Positions 1 through 8,322 of a stretch of DNA of 64,000 bases are shown here, one piece after another. This DNA is from Janibacter sp. Soil728 (GTDB taxonomy: Bacteria > Actinomycetota > Actinomycetes > Actinomycetales > Dermatophilaceae), in NCBI RefSeq assembly GCF_001428305.1, contig NZ_LMRZ01000001.1, forward strand, positions 434,289-498,288. Direction: 5' to 3'. A model generated the notes under the pieces. That model searched no databases. It was not told the DNA's origin and was given only the letters and a program-made list of their open reading frames with translations. Within the stretch, counting starts at the first letter, position 1, and the number at the start of each line of letters is the position of its first letter. A program made the position numbers and the translations under genes.

Positions 1-488
1 GCGACAGCCCGCTCTACATCGACGACTCGCCCAACCTGTCGCTCATGGAGATCCGGGCCAAGGCGCGGCGGCTGAAGCAGCAGCACAACCTCAAGCTCAT
101 CGTCATCGACTACCTGCAGCTGATGAGCTCGGGCAAGAAGGTCGAGTCCCGTCAGCAGGAGGTCTCGGAGTTCTCCCGTGCGCTGAAGCTCCTGGCCAAG
201 GAGCTGCAGGTCCCGGTCATCGCGATCAGCCAGCTGAACCGTGGTCCCGAGCAGCGCACCGACAAGCGTCCGGCGATGAGCGACCTGAGAGAAAGTGGAT
301 CGATCGAGCAAGATGCGGACATCGTGATCCTGCTCCACCGCGACCGCGACCCAGGCTCGGAGCGCGAAGGGGAGGCCGACGTCATCGTCGCCAAGCACCG
401 AAACGGCCCCACCGCTGACATCGTGCTCGGCTTCCAGGGGCACTACGCGCGGTTCTCGAACCTGGCGAAGGACTCTGGCGGGTTCTAG
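1..488 (+). CDS. dnaB: Replicative DNA helicase DnaB, C-terminal part (5' end outside window)
   Basis: The reading frame is open from base 3 to a TAG stop and gives about 161 residues of the C-terminal RecA-like ATPase domain of the replicative helicase, which unwinds DNA ahead of the replisome. Visible family hallmarks are IVIDYLQLM (Walker B region), AISQLNRGPEQR, the SDLRESGSIEQDADIV segment that carries the arginine-finger/H4 region, and VAKHRNGPT near the end. The true start lies upstream of base 1; the internal ATG at 45 is not the start. No intein is present in the visible part. The copy of CGAAGGGG at 365-372 lies in the loop between RDPGSE and the ADVIVAKHR strand. The identification is firm. 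Confidence 0.96.
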   Translation, partial: DSPLYIDDSPNLSLMEIRAKARRLKQQHNLKLIVIDYLQLMSSGKKVESRQQEVSEFSRALKLLAKELQVPVIAISQLNRGPEQRTDKRPAMSDLRESGSIEQDADIVILLHRDRDPGSEREGEADVIVAKHRNGPTADIVLGFQGHYARFSNLAKDSGGF

Positions 489-622
489 TTTCGAGAAGCA
501 CGGAAGTCTGCACCGCACCGACGGCAGTCCTGCCCTCAACGCGCCAGGTCGGCCGTTTGAAGCTGTGTGAGTGCAGTCGTCTCGGCGTAGCGGCGCCATC
601 CTGTTTTGGCACACTGGCGTGC

Positions 623-1351
623 ATGCCGTCCGAATCCCAGATTGCCGAGCAGCAACCCGATTACTACGACACCTTCGCTGATGCGTACACGCGGGAGAAC
701 GAAAACGGCCTGTTCAACCGGTGGTACGCGCGGCCAGCGGTCTTGGACCTGCTCGGTGACGTCGCCGGGCGGCGCATCTTGGACGCTGGTTGCGGTTCCG
801 GGCCGTTACTTTCCGACCTGAAACGGCGGGGCGCAAGCGTGGCAGGGTTTGACGCCAGCCCCGCGATGATCCGCCTCGCCCGGGAGCGGCTCGGAGACGC
901 AGCCGACTTGAAGGTGGCCGATCTGACCCAGCCACTCCCGTACGACGACGAGGCGTTCGACGACGCGTTGGCGGTGCTCGTGCTGCACTACCTCGAGGAC
1001 TGGTCGCGGCCGTTGGCCGAGCTGCGCCGGGTGCTGGTTTCCGGCGGTCGGCTGATCGTGGTGGTCAATCACCCCGCCATCCCGCCGGTGATGTACCCCG
1101 AGGTGAACTACTTCGAGACCGTGCCGAACGAGGAAAAGTATGACTTCGACGGCTTCTCCGCGACGCTGACGATCTGGTACCGATCGCTTAGCGCGATGTC
1201 GAAGTCGTTCACCGCCGCGGGCTTCAGGATCTCGGCGATCGACGAACCGGCGGTGTCGCCCGATACGCCGTCCGAGCTGTTACCGACGAGCGACGTCGAC
1301 CCCACCCGTTTCATCGGATTCATCTTCTTCGCCCTCGAGGCCGTCTCCTAG
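623..1351 (+). CDS. Class I SAM-dependent methyltransferase
   Basis: This 242-residue protein has a Rossmann-type methyltransferase core: motif I ILDAGCGSG at residues 52-60, an acidic strand-2 end (GFDAS), a motif II-like strand (LAVLVLHYLEDW) and motif III (LVSGGRLIVVVNHP). It belongs to the broad UbiE/Methyltransf_11 group acting on small molecules; the substrate cannot be read from sequence. I chose the ATG at 623 because the conserved domain begins soon after it and the upstream in-frame extension to 557 has no family resemblance. It stands alone between dnaB and a convergent SDR gene. Its codon use is a little less GC-biased than its neighbours, a weak hint of transfer. Confidence 0.85.
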   Translation: MPSESQIAEQQPDYYDTFADAYTRENENGLFNRWYARPAVLDLLGDVAGRRILDAGCGSGPLLSDLKRRGASVAGFDASPAMIRLARERLGDAADLKVADLTQPLPYDDEAFDDALAVLVLHYLEDWSRPLAELRRVLVSGGRLIVVVNHPAIPPVMYPEVNYFETVPNEEKYDFDGFSATLTIWYRSLSAMSKSFTAAGFRISAIDEPAVSPDTPSELLPTSDVDPTRFIGFIFFALEAVS

Positions 1352-1411
1352 GTTCGTGCCTCGATCGCATCTGGGGGCGCGGCGCAGCAGCAGACCCGCC
1401 CGCCCAGCGAC

Positions 1412-2251
1412 TCAGCGCATACCGGTCATACGGCGCATGAGTGCGTCGTAGGCACGGGTCGGCAGGCAGCGGTGGATGAATAGGAGCGGCCTGGCGCCGG
1501 AGCCGACGGCGTAGCGGGTCTTGGGCCGGCCAGCGGCGGCAGCCTTGACGATGGTGTTGGCAATGACCTCGGGGGATGAGGCGCGCTTGGCCGTCGACTC
1601 TGACCTGGTGACCTCGGCGACGGACTTCGTCTGCTTGGCGTACGCCCCGGCGCCGGATGCCTCGTCCAGGTGGTCGGCGACGATCGAGTTGAACTCTGTG
1701 GCGATCGCTCCGGGCTCGATGATCACTACGTCGATCCCGAACTCCTTGGTCTCCAGTCGGAGGCAGTCGCTGAATGCCTCGAATGCGAACTTGGTGGCGT
1801 GGTACCAGGCGCCGAAGGGGGTGTAGATCTTGCCGCCCATGGAGGTGACGTTGACGATCGTGCCGCTGCGGCGCTCACGCATCCCCGGCAGGACGAGCTG
1901 GATGAGCCGGGCGGCACCGAACAGGTTGACCTCGAACTGACGACGGGCCTCCTCCAGCGGGACGTCCTCGACGGCGCCGTAGGAGCCGTAGCCTGCGTTG
2001 TTGACCAACACGTCGATGCGACCGGTCTGAGCGAGAATCTGCTTGATCCCGAGCGTCGTGGACTCTTCGTCGGTGACGTCCATGGCGAGCGTCTTGATGC
2101 CCTGCTTCTCCAGGTGCGCCATCCGCTCGATGCGACGGGCGACCCCGTAGACGATGAAGCCGGCGGCATGGAGACGCAGCACGGTTGCCTGCCCGATTCC
2201 TGATGATGCCCCGGTGACGAGGGCGACCTTCTGGGATGTTGCTGTGGTCAC
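1412..2251 (-). CDS. Short-chain dehydrogenase/reductase (SDR)
   Basis: A 279-residue classical SDR, an NAD(P)-dependent oxidoreductase. The cofactor motif TGASSGIG is at residues 13-20, NNAG at 84-87, and the catalytic set is S137 with Y150-H-A-T-K154. The length and the C-terminal extension (about residues 200-279) fit the subgroup often annotated as oxidoreductase/SDR family; substrate unknown. It is transcribed divergently from a TetR regulator whose operator-like palindromes (2282-2310) lie between the two starts, so repression by that regulator with ligand release is the likely control. The arrangement suggests a response to a small hydrophobic compound, which is inference. Confidence 0.9.
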   Translation of the reverse strand: MTTATSQKVALVTGASSGIGQATVLRLHAAGFIVYGVARRIERMAHLEKQGIKTLAMDVTDEESTTLGIKQILAQTGRIDVLVNNAGYGSYGAVEDVPLEEARRQFEVNLFGAARLIQLVLPGMRERRSGTIVNVTSMGGKIYTPFGAWYHATKFAFEAFSDCLRLETKEFGIDVVIIEPGAIATEFNSIVADHLDEASGAGAYAKQTKSVAEVTRSESTAKRASSPEVIANTIVKAAAAGRPKTRYAVGSGARPLLFIHRCLPTRAYDALMRRMTGMR

Positions 2252-2281
2252 GGTGAACTCCTCGGGCTAAGATGAATTAAT

Positions 2282-2310
2282 GTTCACTTTTTATCATGAA
2301 CGACGGTTCA
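2282..2310. promoter_or_regulatory. Overlapping inverted repeats between SDR and tetR (operator)
   Basis: Two overlapping inverted repeats share the element TGAAC at 2297-2301: GTTCA (2282-2286) with TGAAC, spacer 10, and TGAAC with GTTCA (2306-2310), spacer 4. They sit in an AT-rich 60-base divergent intergenic region. This is a typical place and form for a TetR-family operator controlling both genes. Confidence 0.55.
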
Positions 2311-2335
2311 CCTTTTGGCAAGTGGGGGGTTCGGC

Positions 2336-2911
2336 GTGACTCGATCTCCGATGCGGCAGGCCCGGGCCGACGCAGTTCGTAACAGGACCAACATCATGAA
2401 CGCGGCGCGCGAACAGATCACCGCGGTGGGCCCAGACGTCGGCATGGAGCAGATCGCCAAAGCTGCCGGAGTCGCTGTCGGCACTCTGTACCGACACTTC
2501 CCGACCAAGGTCGACCTGGTCGCCGCGGTTGTTGGCGAGTTCGTGGCGACAGTTGCTGACCAGTCCGAAGCTGCAGTTGAGCGCATACAAGCTGGTGGTG
2601 CAGCGTTTGATGAACTCGCGGGGCTGCTCGATGACATCGTCCTCGCGACAGCGACCAATCACGCAGTCAAGGCAGCGGCGGCCGCACTCGATGCCGATGT
2701 CCACGACTCGCACGACGTTCAGCGGGCACAGTCCGCGTTGCAGACGCTGGTTGCCGCGGCCCAAGCCGATGGCACGGTCAGGACCGATCTCACGATCGAC
2801 GACTTCTACTTGCTGCTGAGCAACGCTCCAGCCGATCAGACTCCGACCGCCATGGCGCGTTGGGTCGACCTGATCCTGTTCGGGATCAACGGCCCGCAGG
2901 CAGGAAGGTAA
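2336..2911 (+). CDS. TetR/AcrR family transcriptional regulator
   Basis: About 191 residues. The N-terminal TetR helix-turn-helix is clear: MEQIAKAAGVAVGTLYRHFPTKVDLVAAV at roughly residues 36-65, followed by an all-helical ligand-binding domain that ends around ARWVDLILFG. The start is uncertain: GTG 2336 has a G-rich stretch (GGGGGG) at a suitable distance; TTG 2315 and ATG 2351 are alternatives in the same frame. It is divergent from the SDR gene and probably represses it and itself through the shared palindromes at 2282-2310. The ligand is not deducible. Confidence 0.88.
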   Translation: MTRSPMRQARADAVRNRTNIMNAAREQITAVGPDVGMEQIAKAAGVAVGTLYRHFPTKVDLVAAVVGEFVATVADQSEAAVERIQAGGAAFDELAGLLDDIVLATATNHAVKAAAAALDADVHDSHDVQRAQSALQTLVAAAQADGTVRTDLTIDDFYLLLSNAPADQTPTAMARWVDLILFGINGPQAGR

Positions 2912-3331
2912 GGACGCGGCCGGTGACGGAGTCGAGGACGCCCGAGCTCCCGCCCGTCGCGGAAAGGGTCTCGATGCGTCACTGATGTGGACCGCTCATC
3001 TGCTCGCCACGCTTCTTCAACTGGCTGGACTTGGCGTCTCTCCCAGCCAAGGCGGGTAACCACCCGCTGTAGCTGCGATCGACGGGTTGCACGTGTGGTC
3101 AAGGCCTCGATCGTGCAAGGTGCCCCACGTAGCGGCAGCAACCTTCGTCGCGTCTCGACACAGGCTGATCTGTACTGACTCGTCACCGTGTGGTCCCCAC
3201 GGGTACTTTGCAGGCAGCCGGCGACAAGGTCGTTCTGTGCGATCTAGGCCGGAGAACCTCACCGGATGTGCCTCTGACTGTGCCAGCGCCCGGCCTGACG
3301 TGGGCATCCCCCCACCCAACCAAGGACTGTC
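2912..3331. other. 420-base intergenic region without a recognisable gene
   Basis: No reading frame here has actinobacterial codon bias or family resemblance. There is one modest stem, TTGCACG (3086-3092) with CGTGCAA (about 3111-3117), of unknown meaning. The region presumably holds the promoter of the FUSC-type gene that starts at 3332. Confidence 0.4.
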
Positions 3332-4477
3332 ATGCAACCTCCCTGGCGTGAACTTCCGGGCCGACTGACTGAGCCTGAAGCGGCCACGGAGCTCCTGCAG
3401 CTCGTCAAGGGCGTGCTGGCGGGCACGGCCGCGTGGTGGCTCTCGGTCAATGTCCTGCAGTCCCAACTCCCCTTCCTCGCCCCGTGGACGGCGTTGCTCA
3501 CCGTCCATGCCACGGTGTATCGCTCTCTGTCTCGGGGGCTGCAGACCACCATCGCCTCGGCGATCGGCATCGTCCTCTCCTTCGCCATCGGTGCGTATCT
3601 GGGCGTCAGCCTCTGGACCTTTGCGCTCGCCCTCCTCGTGGGGATGATCGGGGCACGGATGTCGTGGATCCGCGACGAGGGTGTGGCCATCGCGACCACT
3701 GCTGTCTTCGTGCTCGGCAGCGGCTTCAACAGCCAGGCCCCTCTCCTCTTGGACCGGATGCTCGAGATCTGTGTGGGAGTCGGTGTCGGCGTTGCCGTCA
3801 ACTTCGTGCTCATCCCGCCGATGCGAGACCTCCAGGCCACCCAGTACGTGGACAGCATCAACCGGCAGATGGGTGCTGTCCTCAGCAACATGGCGAGTGA
3901 GTTCTCGACCTCGTGGGACACCGATCAAGCGGACGCCTGGCTCCGAGAGGCGGAGTCGATGAGTGCAGAGCTGGAGTCGGCGTGGCAGACGGTGCGATTT
4001 GCCAGAGAGAGCGAGCGGGTCAACCCGCGGACCGGGCTGCGTAGGCGACGGGCCCGTGCCGGCAAGCCCCAAGGCCCCGGTATAGAGGTGGCGAACTACG
4101 AAAACACTCTGGAGCGCGCCGACGAGGGGGTCGTCCACCTTCGTCATCTGGCCCGCACCCTGCGCGAGGGCGCTCAGATCGAGGGTGAGTGGGATGCGCG
4201 CTTTCGCGAGCGGTGGGTGGAGATCGTCGAGCAGGTCGGTCACGCCTTCGCTGACAACGACGCCGAGGCCGAGGCGGAGCCGATCCAGGGGCGCCTCATC
4301 CAGCTCGGCGTTGATCTGCAGGTCGAGGGTCAGCTCCCACCGCACTCGTGGCCACTTTACGGATCGCTCATCGCCAGCATGAGCCACATCGCCGCCATAG
4401 CGGACGACGTCGCCTCCGCGCGGGCTGCGCGCGAGGGCGGCCCCCCTGGCGCCCGCGTCGGGAGCCGAGGGGGGTAG
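3332..4477 (+). CDS. FUSC / aromatic acid exporter family membrane protein
   Basis: A 381-residue protein whose N-terminal half (residues about 25-165) holds roughly six hydrophobic segments, including GVLAGTAAWWLSV, ALLTVHATVYRSLSRGLQTTIASAIGIVLSFAIGA split over two helices, ALALLVGMIGARM and ICVGVGVGVAVNFVLIPP. The C-terminal half is a soluble, charged helical region. This layout matches the FUSC/ArAE superfamily of putative exporters for aromatic or other organic acids. The GLQTTIASAIGI turn is characteristic. It is monocistronic, converging on the NAGPA gene with only 13 bases between stops. Substrate and direction of transport are not evident. Confidence 0.82.
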   Translation: MQPPWRELPGRLTEPEAATELLQLVKGVLAGTAAWWLSVNVLQSQLPFLAPWTALLTVHATVYRSLSRGLQTTIASAIGIVLSFAIGAYLGVSLWTFALALLVGMIGARMSWIRDEGVAIATTAVFVLGSGFNSQAPLLLDRMLEICVGVGVGVAVNFVLIPPMRDLQATQYVDSINRQMGAVLSNMASEFSTSWDTDQADAWLREAESMSAELESAWQTVRFARESERVNPRTGLRRRRARAGKPQGPGIEVANYENTLERADEGVVHLRHLARTLREGAQIEGEWDARFRERWVEIVEQVGHAFADNDAEAEAEPIQGRLIQLGVDLQVEGQLPPHSWPLYGSLIASMSHIAAIADDVASARAAREGGPPGARVGSRGG

Positions 4478-4490
4478 ACGCGGTTGTCCG

Positions 4491-6119
4491 TCAGCGTACG
4501 ACGATGGCATCCCCGACCGGGCGCTCGCCGCCGGCATCGGACGGGCTCGAGACGAGCTGGTCCTTGACGGACATCGCCGTCGACCCGCCTCCGTCGAGGT
4601 TGATCGCCTCCCGCATGCCCAGGGACTTGGCGACCGCTGCTGCCTCCGGTATCGACACCCCCAGCTGATCGGGCTGCCGGCCGTCCACAGTGACCAGGAC
4701 CGTCCTCCCCTTCGCATCGGTCCCGGCGAAGGTGCGCGGATTGCGCTGCAGGACCCAGCCGTAGTCGAAGCTGGGGTTGTCCACCTGATTCATCCCGTCG
4801 CGCTTCTGCGTGATGTGCTCCGACCCCGAGCGGACCAGCTCCGGGCCGCCGTTCACGACGGTCGTGCGTGGGGTCAGGGGCGCCCCGATGTCGACCCTCT
4901 CCTTGACGCCCACCCGATCGCCCACCTCGAGGGTCTCGAGCACCGTTGTCTTGCTGCCGATCCCCTGCACGGAGGTCTCACCGTCCCTCAGCTGGGCCCC
5001 CCTGCTGTGCAGGACTCGCGTGACGCGGCCGGACCGGTCGAGCACCGCCTCGGTCCCGGGCCCGGAGGGTGTCCGGGCACCGAAGGACGAGTCGAAGGCG
5101 ACCAGCTCGGAGGAGTCGGTGCACGTGGTGTCGTGCATCGGCAGGAATGTCGGGGAGTCACTGGCGTCACCGCCGCAGTTGCGGATGAGACCCGGGACGC
5201 GGTTCTTGCCGTCGAGGTCCACGGTGCGCGAGCCGAGCCGGATCGTGCCCTCCCACGTGGGACGGGTGACGGCGGTACGTCGCGCGTCCTGCTGCAGCAC
5301 CAGGGCCGGGCGGTCGCCGACCGGCTCGGACGCGAAGACGCCGTCGTAGACGCCGACCCCCGAGGGGTCGCCCTCGGCGCCAGCCTTGGGACTCATGGTG
5401 AAGAAGCCTCCGTTGACGGCAGCGGACGCGCCGGTGGATCGCGCCAGTTCCGTGGTCTTCTCACGCTGCTCCAGGTCCGGCCCGTAGGTGCCGGTGAGGC
5501 GGCCCTCGAACGAATTCGGGTCGATCGTGACGACGTTGACGCTCCAGTGCCCGCTGGCTCGGCTCCCGCCGTCCCACCCCGCGTACCAGGTGCGCCCGCT
5601 GAAGCCGTGGGCCTTGAGCTTCGCGGCCGTGGCGTCGGCCTCGGTCCGACTCTGGTGGGTCGTGGACAGCCTGACGCGATGGCCGATCACTCCCGCGTCG
5701 ACGTCCGCGACGGCCGGTTGACGCACGGGCTCTGCCCGGCTGCTGAAGCCAGCGGCGCGCAGGTGGGAGACCAACGCGTCGGCGCTCGCCTTGTCCTGCA
5801 CCGAGCGTGCCGGGCCGTCGGGGTCCTTGCTCGAGGAGGTCGGCGGGATGTTGAGCTCGACCACCCACGGCACGTCAGGGCTGGGCGCTCCACGATCGAT
5901 GTGGGTGAATGTGACCCCTGGTTGGAGTGTGCGGCTGGTGCGTTCCTCGGGCAGATCGGACGGGCCGAGGGGCAACGGCTCGCTGCCCCTCGTCACGCTG
6001 GTGTCTGCCGGGCCCTGGGTGCTGGCCGACGCGCTCAGCGTCGGGATCGCCGTCGAACCGGCCATGAGGATGCCGACCGCGCCGGCGGAGATCGCTGAGA
6101 CTCTTCTTCTGGAGGTCAT
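4491..6119 (-). CDS. Secreted SPOR domain and phosphodiester glycosidase (NAGPA) domain protein
   Basis: A 542-residue exported protein. Residues 1-35 form a signal peptide (basic MTSRRR start, hydrophobic core, ALA-like SASAS region). A SPOR-like peptidoglycan-binding region with two repeats (around LVSHLRAAGFSSRAEPV and ATAAKLKAHGFSGRTWY) precedes a NAGPA domain, seen in NGGFF, the NPRTFAGTDAKG..VLVTVDGRQ segment and AINLDGGGSTAM near the C-terminus. NAGPA proteins cleave phosphodiester bonds between GlcNAc and other groups; the bacterial ones probably act on cell-wall polymers. The domain order suggests an enzyme docked on glycan strands. It stands apart from the Pr6Pr gene (51 bases upstream on the same strand) and may be cotranscribed with it. 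Confidence 0.85.
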   Translation of the reverse strand: MTSRRRVSAISAGAVGILMAGSTAIPTLSASASTQGPADTSVTRGSEPLPLGPSDLPEERTSRTLQPGVTFTHIDRGAPSPDVPWVVELNIPPTSSSKDPDGPARSVQDKASADALVSHLRAAGFSSRAEPVRQPAVADVDAGVIGHRVRLSTTHQSRTEADATAAKLKAHGFSGRTWYAGWDGGSRASGHWSVNVVTIDPNSFEGRLTGTYGPDLEQREKTTELARSTGASAAVNGGFFTMSPKAGAEGDPSGVGVYDGVFASEPVGDRPALVLQQDARRTAVTRPTWEGTIRLGSRTVDLDGKNRVPGLIRNCGGDASDSPTFLPMHDTTCTDSSELVAFDSSFGARTPSGPGTEAVLDRSGRVTRVLHSRGAQLRDGETSVQGIGSKTTVLETLEVGDRVGVKERVDIGAPLTPRTTVVNGGPELVRSGSEHITQKRDGMNQVDNPSFDYGWVLQRNPRTFAGTDAKGRTVLVTVDGRQPDQLGVSIPEAAAVAKSLGMREAINLDGGGSTAMSVKDQLVSSPSDAGGERPVGDAIVVR

Positions 6120-6170
6120 GGCGCCGAGCGTTGGCCACCAAGGTGACGGGAGCGTGGCTTCTTCGTGGCC

Positions 6171-6902
6171 TCAGCGGTGCCGCACCCGGTCCACCCGGGG
6201 GCTCTCCCTTCGCCCAACCCAGACGACGAAGGCTGCGACGGCGCAGATCACGACGGCGATCCCGGTGATGTAGCCGGCGACACCCGTGTATCCGCTGGGC
6301 ACGACGTGCGGGTCGAGGAAGGGATAGGGGTACCACCACGGGGCGCTGGACATGGGCGAGGTCACCAGGTTGGCGCGCGCCAGCGTGTAGAGGACCCACA
6401 GGATCGGGAAGACGAGCACGACCCCGATCGCCCGCCAGGGCAGCACCCGGCGACCGGGGGACCACAGGAGGTCGGCCAGCATGACCAGCGGACCGACGAC
6501 GTGCAGCACCTCGTTGGACCACGGGACCGTCGTGCCGTCCGGCAGCACGACCCCGCGCAGCAGCAGGTTGTAGACGAGGCCGGTCACGATCATGTAGGTC
6601 GACGTGCACGCGAGCAGCACGGTGAGCCAGCGCGGCTCTGGAGTGTTGCCGCGACGCCATGCCCACAGTGAGCCCACGGCGAGTGCCACGGCAGCGGCGA
6701 CATTGGACTGGATGGTGAAATAGCTGAAGAAGTTGCCGACCACCGTGGGCAGGTGGCTGCCGTGAGGGGTCTGGCTGGCGGCCGCGGTCTCGATCGTGCG
6801 GGACAGCTGGGCGAGGATCGCGGCGGAGATGAGCACTGCCGTCACCAGCCTCAGCCCTGGCCACACCGAGGAGTGCCGGGCGTGCGATGGCTGAGTGTCC
6901 AC
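6171..6902 (-). CDS. Pr6Pr family multi-pass membrane protein
   Basis: A 243-residue integral membrane protein with about six hydrophobic helices: LVTAVLISAAILAQL, VVGNFFSYFTIQSNVAAAVALAVG, TVLLACTSTYMIVTGLVYNLLL, LHVVGPLVMLADLL, AIGVVLVFPILWVLYTLA and ITGIAVVICAVAAFVVWVG. The FFSYFTIQSN and LHVVGP motifs are those of the Pr6Pr (FAR-17a/AIG1-like) family, whose function in bacteria is unknown. The start is GTG 6902; a -10-like TAGCCT lies 6 bases before it (6909-6914 on the complement), which suggests a leaderless transcript that may run on into the NAGPA gene. Confidence 0.82.
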   Translation of the reverse strand: MDTQPSHARHSSVWPGLRLVTAVLISAAILAQLSRTIETAAASQTPHGSHLPTVVGNFFSYFTIQSNVAAAVALAVGSLWAWRRGNTPEPRWLTVLLACTSTYMIVTGLVYNLLLRGVVLPDGTTVPWSNEVLHVVGPLVMLADLLWSPGRRVLPWRAIGVVLVFPILWVLYTLARANLVTSPMSSAPWWYPYPFLDPHVVPSGYTGVAGYITGIAVVICAVAAFVVWVGRRESPRVDRVRHR

Positions 6903-6944
6903 GTGCCGAGGCTAGCGCGCAGGGCGGTGCCCGACGGCGTGCCG

Positions 6945-7463
6945 CTACGCGCGAGGTTGAGCCTCGGTGAGGCCCGCATAGATGGCACGCAGGGCGTTGA
7001 AGGCGTCGTTGTCCCAGGCCTGAGGTCGTCCGTCGAGGGCCGGCTCGAGGCGATCCAGGGAGTGGTGCAGCCCGAGGACATCACCGCGCTCGATGGCCAT
7101 GTCGACGTCAGGGACGAAGTACGTGGCACGCAGCCGGGTGCCGGTTGGCACGCTCTCCAGCTCCCAGCGCATCCACGATCCCGGACTGGTGTGGGTGTGC
7201 TCGAGCAGCGTCGGCGCCTCGAGCCTGACGATCCGGAACTCCAGTGTCGGGAAGTCCATGTCGGGCCAAGCGAAGACCAGTGAGCCCCCTTCGCGGAGGT
7301 CAACCGAGATGTCGGCAGCGAAGGGGGGCCACCAGTCGGCGAGGCGGGTCGGCTCGGTGATCGATGCCCAGACCTCCCCGATGGGGAAGGCGAGGTGGCG
7401 GTCGAAGCGGACGATGCCCCCCTCGGGGGTGCGCTCGATCGTGCCATGGGGGCTGGACGTCAT
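6945..7463 (-). CDS. SRPBCC / AHSA1-type (START-like) protein
   Basis: A 172-residue SRPBCC-fold protein recognisable from the pattern FDRHLAFPIGEVWASITEPTRLADWWP, typical of activator of Hsp90 ATPase homologue 1-like proteins that bind hydrophobic ligands in a helix-grip cavity. The family is often encoded directly behind an ArsR regulator, as here: its ATG (7463) overlaps the regulator's TGA in an ATGA, so the two are translationally coupled. Function is probably in a stress or detoxification response, but no enzymatic residues can be assigned. Confidence 0.88.
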   Translation of the reverse strand: MTSSPHGTIERTPEGGIVRFDRHLAFPIGEVWASITEPTRLADWWPPFAADISVDLREGGSLVFAWPDMDFPTLEFRIVRLEAPTLLEHTHTSPGSWMRWELESVPTGTRLRATYFVPDVDMAIERGDVLGLHHSLDRLEPALDGRPQAWDNDAFNALRAIYAGLTEAQPRA

Positions 7464-7798
7464 GACGGCTCCTTGGTTGCGTGCTGCGTGGCTGTGCGTT
7501 CGAGATGCTGCTCGAGGGCATCGAGGTGGTCGGCCCACATCGCCCGGTACGGTCCGAGCCACTCGTCGAGCTCTCTGAGTGGCTCGGGCTGCAGACGGTA
7601 GAGGCGCCGTTGCGCATCGCGACGGACCTCGACGAGTCCCGCCTCGCGCAGCACCTTGAGGTGCCGGGAGACTCCCGGCTGGTGCATGCCGACGATCTCG
7701 ACGAGGTCGCTCACCGAGCGTTCGCCGCCCCGGACGGCATCGAGGATGCGCCGGCGGGTGGGTTCGGCGATGGCGTCCATCACTGCGGTTGTGGTCAC
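7460..7798 (-). CDS. ArsR family winged-helix regulator
   Basis: About 112 residues with the classic opening MDAIAEPTRRRILDAVRGGERSVSDLVEIVGMHQPGVSRHLKVLREAGLVEV (shown in the protein at residues 7-57), the wHTH of metal-independent ArsR regulators paired with SRPBCC proteins. I prefer GTG 7798 over the longer GTG 7819, because the longer start would lie inside a 12-base perfect palindrome that looks like the operator. There are no ArsR metal-binding cysteines. It is probably an autorepressor of the two-gene operon. Confidence 0.87.
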   Translation of the reverse strand: MTTTAVMDAIAEPTRRRILDAVRGGERSVSDLVEIVGMHQPGVSRHLKVLREAGLVEVRRDAQRRLYRLQPEPLRELDEWLGPYRAMWADHLDALEQHLERTATQHATKEPS

Positions 7799-7816
7799 CA
7801 GATGAACATACGCGCT

Positions 7817-7828
7817 CACATATATGTG
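7817..7828. promoter_or_regulatory. Palindrome CACATATATGTG upstream of arsR-SRPBCC (operator/promoter)
   Basis: This is a perfect 12-base palindrome, strikingly AT-rich for this genome, 18 bases upstream of the preferred GTG of the ArsR gene. It also supplies a TATATG-like -10 element on the minus strand, so repressor binding would block the promoter. Confidence 0.5.
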
Positions 7829-7874
7829 CGCAAGAGAATGTACGGGCTCGGCGCACCGTCCATCGGGGGAGGCC

Positions 7875-8273
7875 TCAGGCCACCGTCGCCAGCCACTCGC
7901 CGACGTGGGCCACCCGGGTCACCGCGGGATGGAAGTAGAAGACGCTCTCGTGCCGGATCGGGCCCGCGACGACGACGTGTCGGACGCGCCCGCCTCCGGT
8001 GGCCGAGGCGAGGGCAGCACCCAGCTCGACGAACATCCCCCGCCCGGGGTGCTCCGAGGCGACGACGATCACCGCGTCCGCCGTGAGCACGGCGTCGAGG
8101 TCGTCGCGCGCGATCCGGGCCGACGCCTCCGGCGCGCTGTCGTAGTCCGACAGCTGCGAGTCCGGGCCACGACTCCAGTCGAGTGTGAGCTCGTGCCCGG
8201 CGGCGACGACCTCTGCCTGCACCCGCCGGACCCCCTCGACATCGGCGAGCGGGCCCGCCACGTAGATCCTCAT
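7875..8273 (-). CDS. Nucleoside 2-deoxyribosyltransferase-like protein
   Basis: 132 residues beginning MRIYVAGPLAD, with a central D-x-D region (RDDLDAVLTADAVIVVAS) and GRGMFVELGAALA. These are the substrate-binding YVAGP and the catalytic-glutamate G-x-x-x-E-x-G motifs of the nucleoside deoxyribosyltransferase/DUF4406 superfamily, which cleave or exchange N-glycosidic bonds of (deoxy)nucleosides or monophosphates. The real substrate is unknown. I use ATG 8273; GTG 8276 one codon upstream is equally possible. The gene is followed on the same strand by the ArsR-SRPBCC unit only after a promoter region. Confidence 0.75.
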   Translation of the reverse strand: MRIYVAGPLADVEGVRRVQAEVVAAGHELTLDWSRGPDSQLSDYDSAPEASARIARDDLDAVLTADAVIVVASEHPGRGMFVELGAALASATGGGRVRHVVVAGPIRHESVFYFHPAVTRVAHVGEWLATVA

Positions 8274-8322
8274 CACCCGACGCTCTCACGTCGGCAGTCG
8301 ACCCGCCCTCGAGACGAGAGCC

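Noticed and set aside
3017-4717. A 566-codon frame antisense to the FUSC-type gene
   Set aside because: It spans two unrelated genes, lacks any motif and is typical antisense composition.
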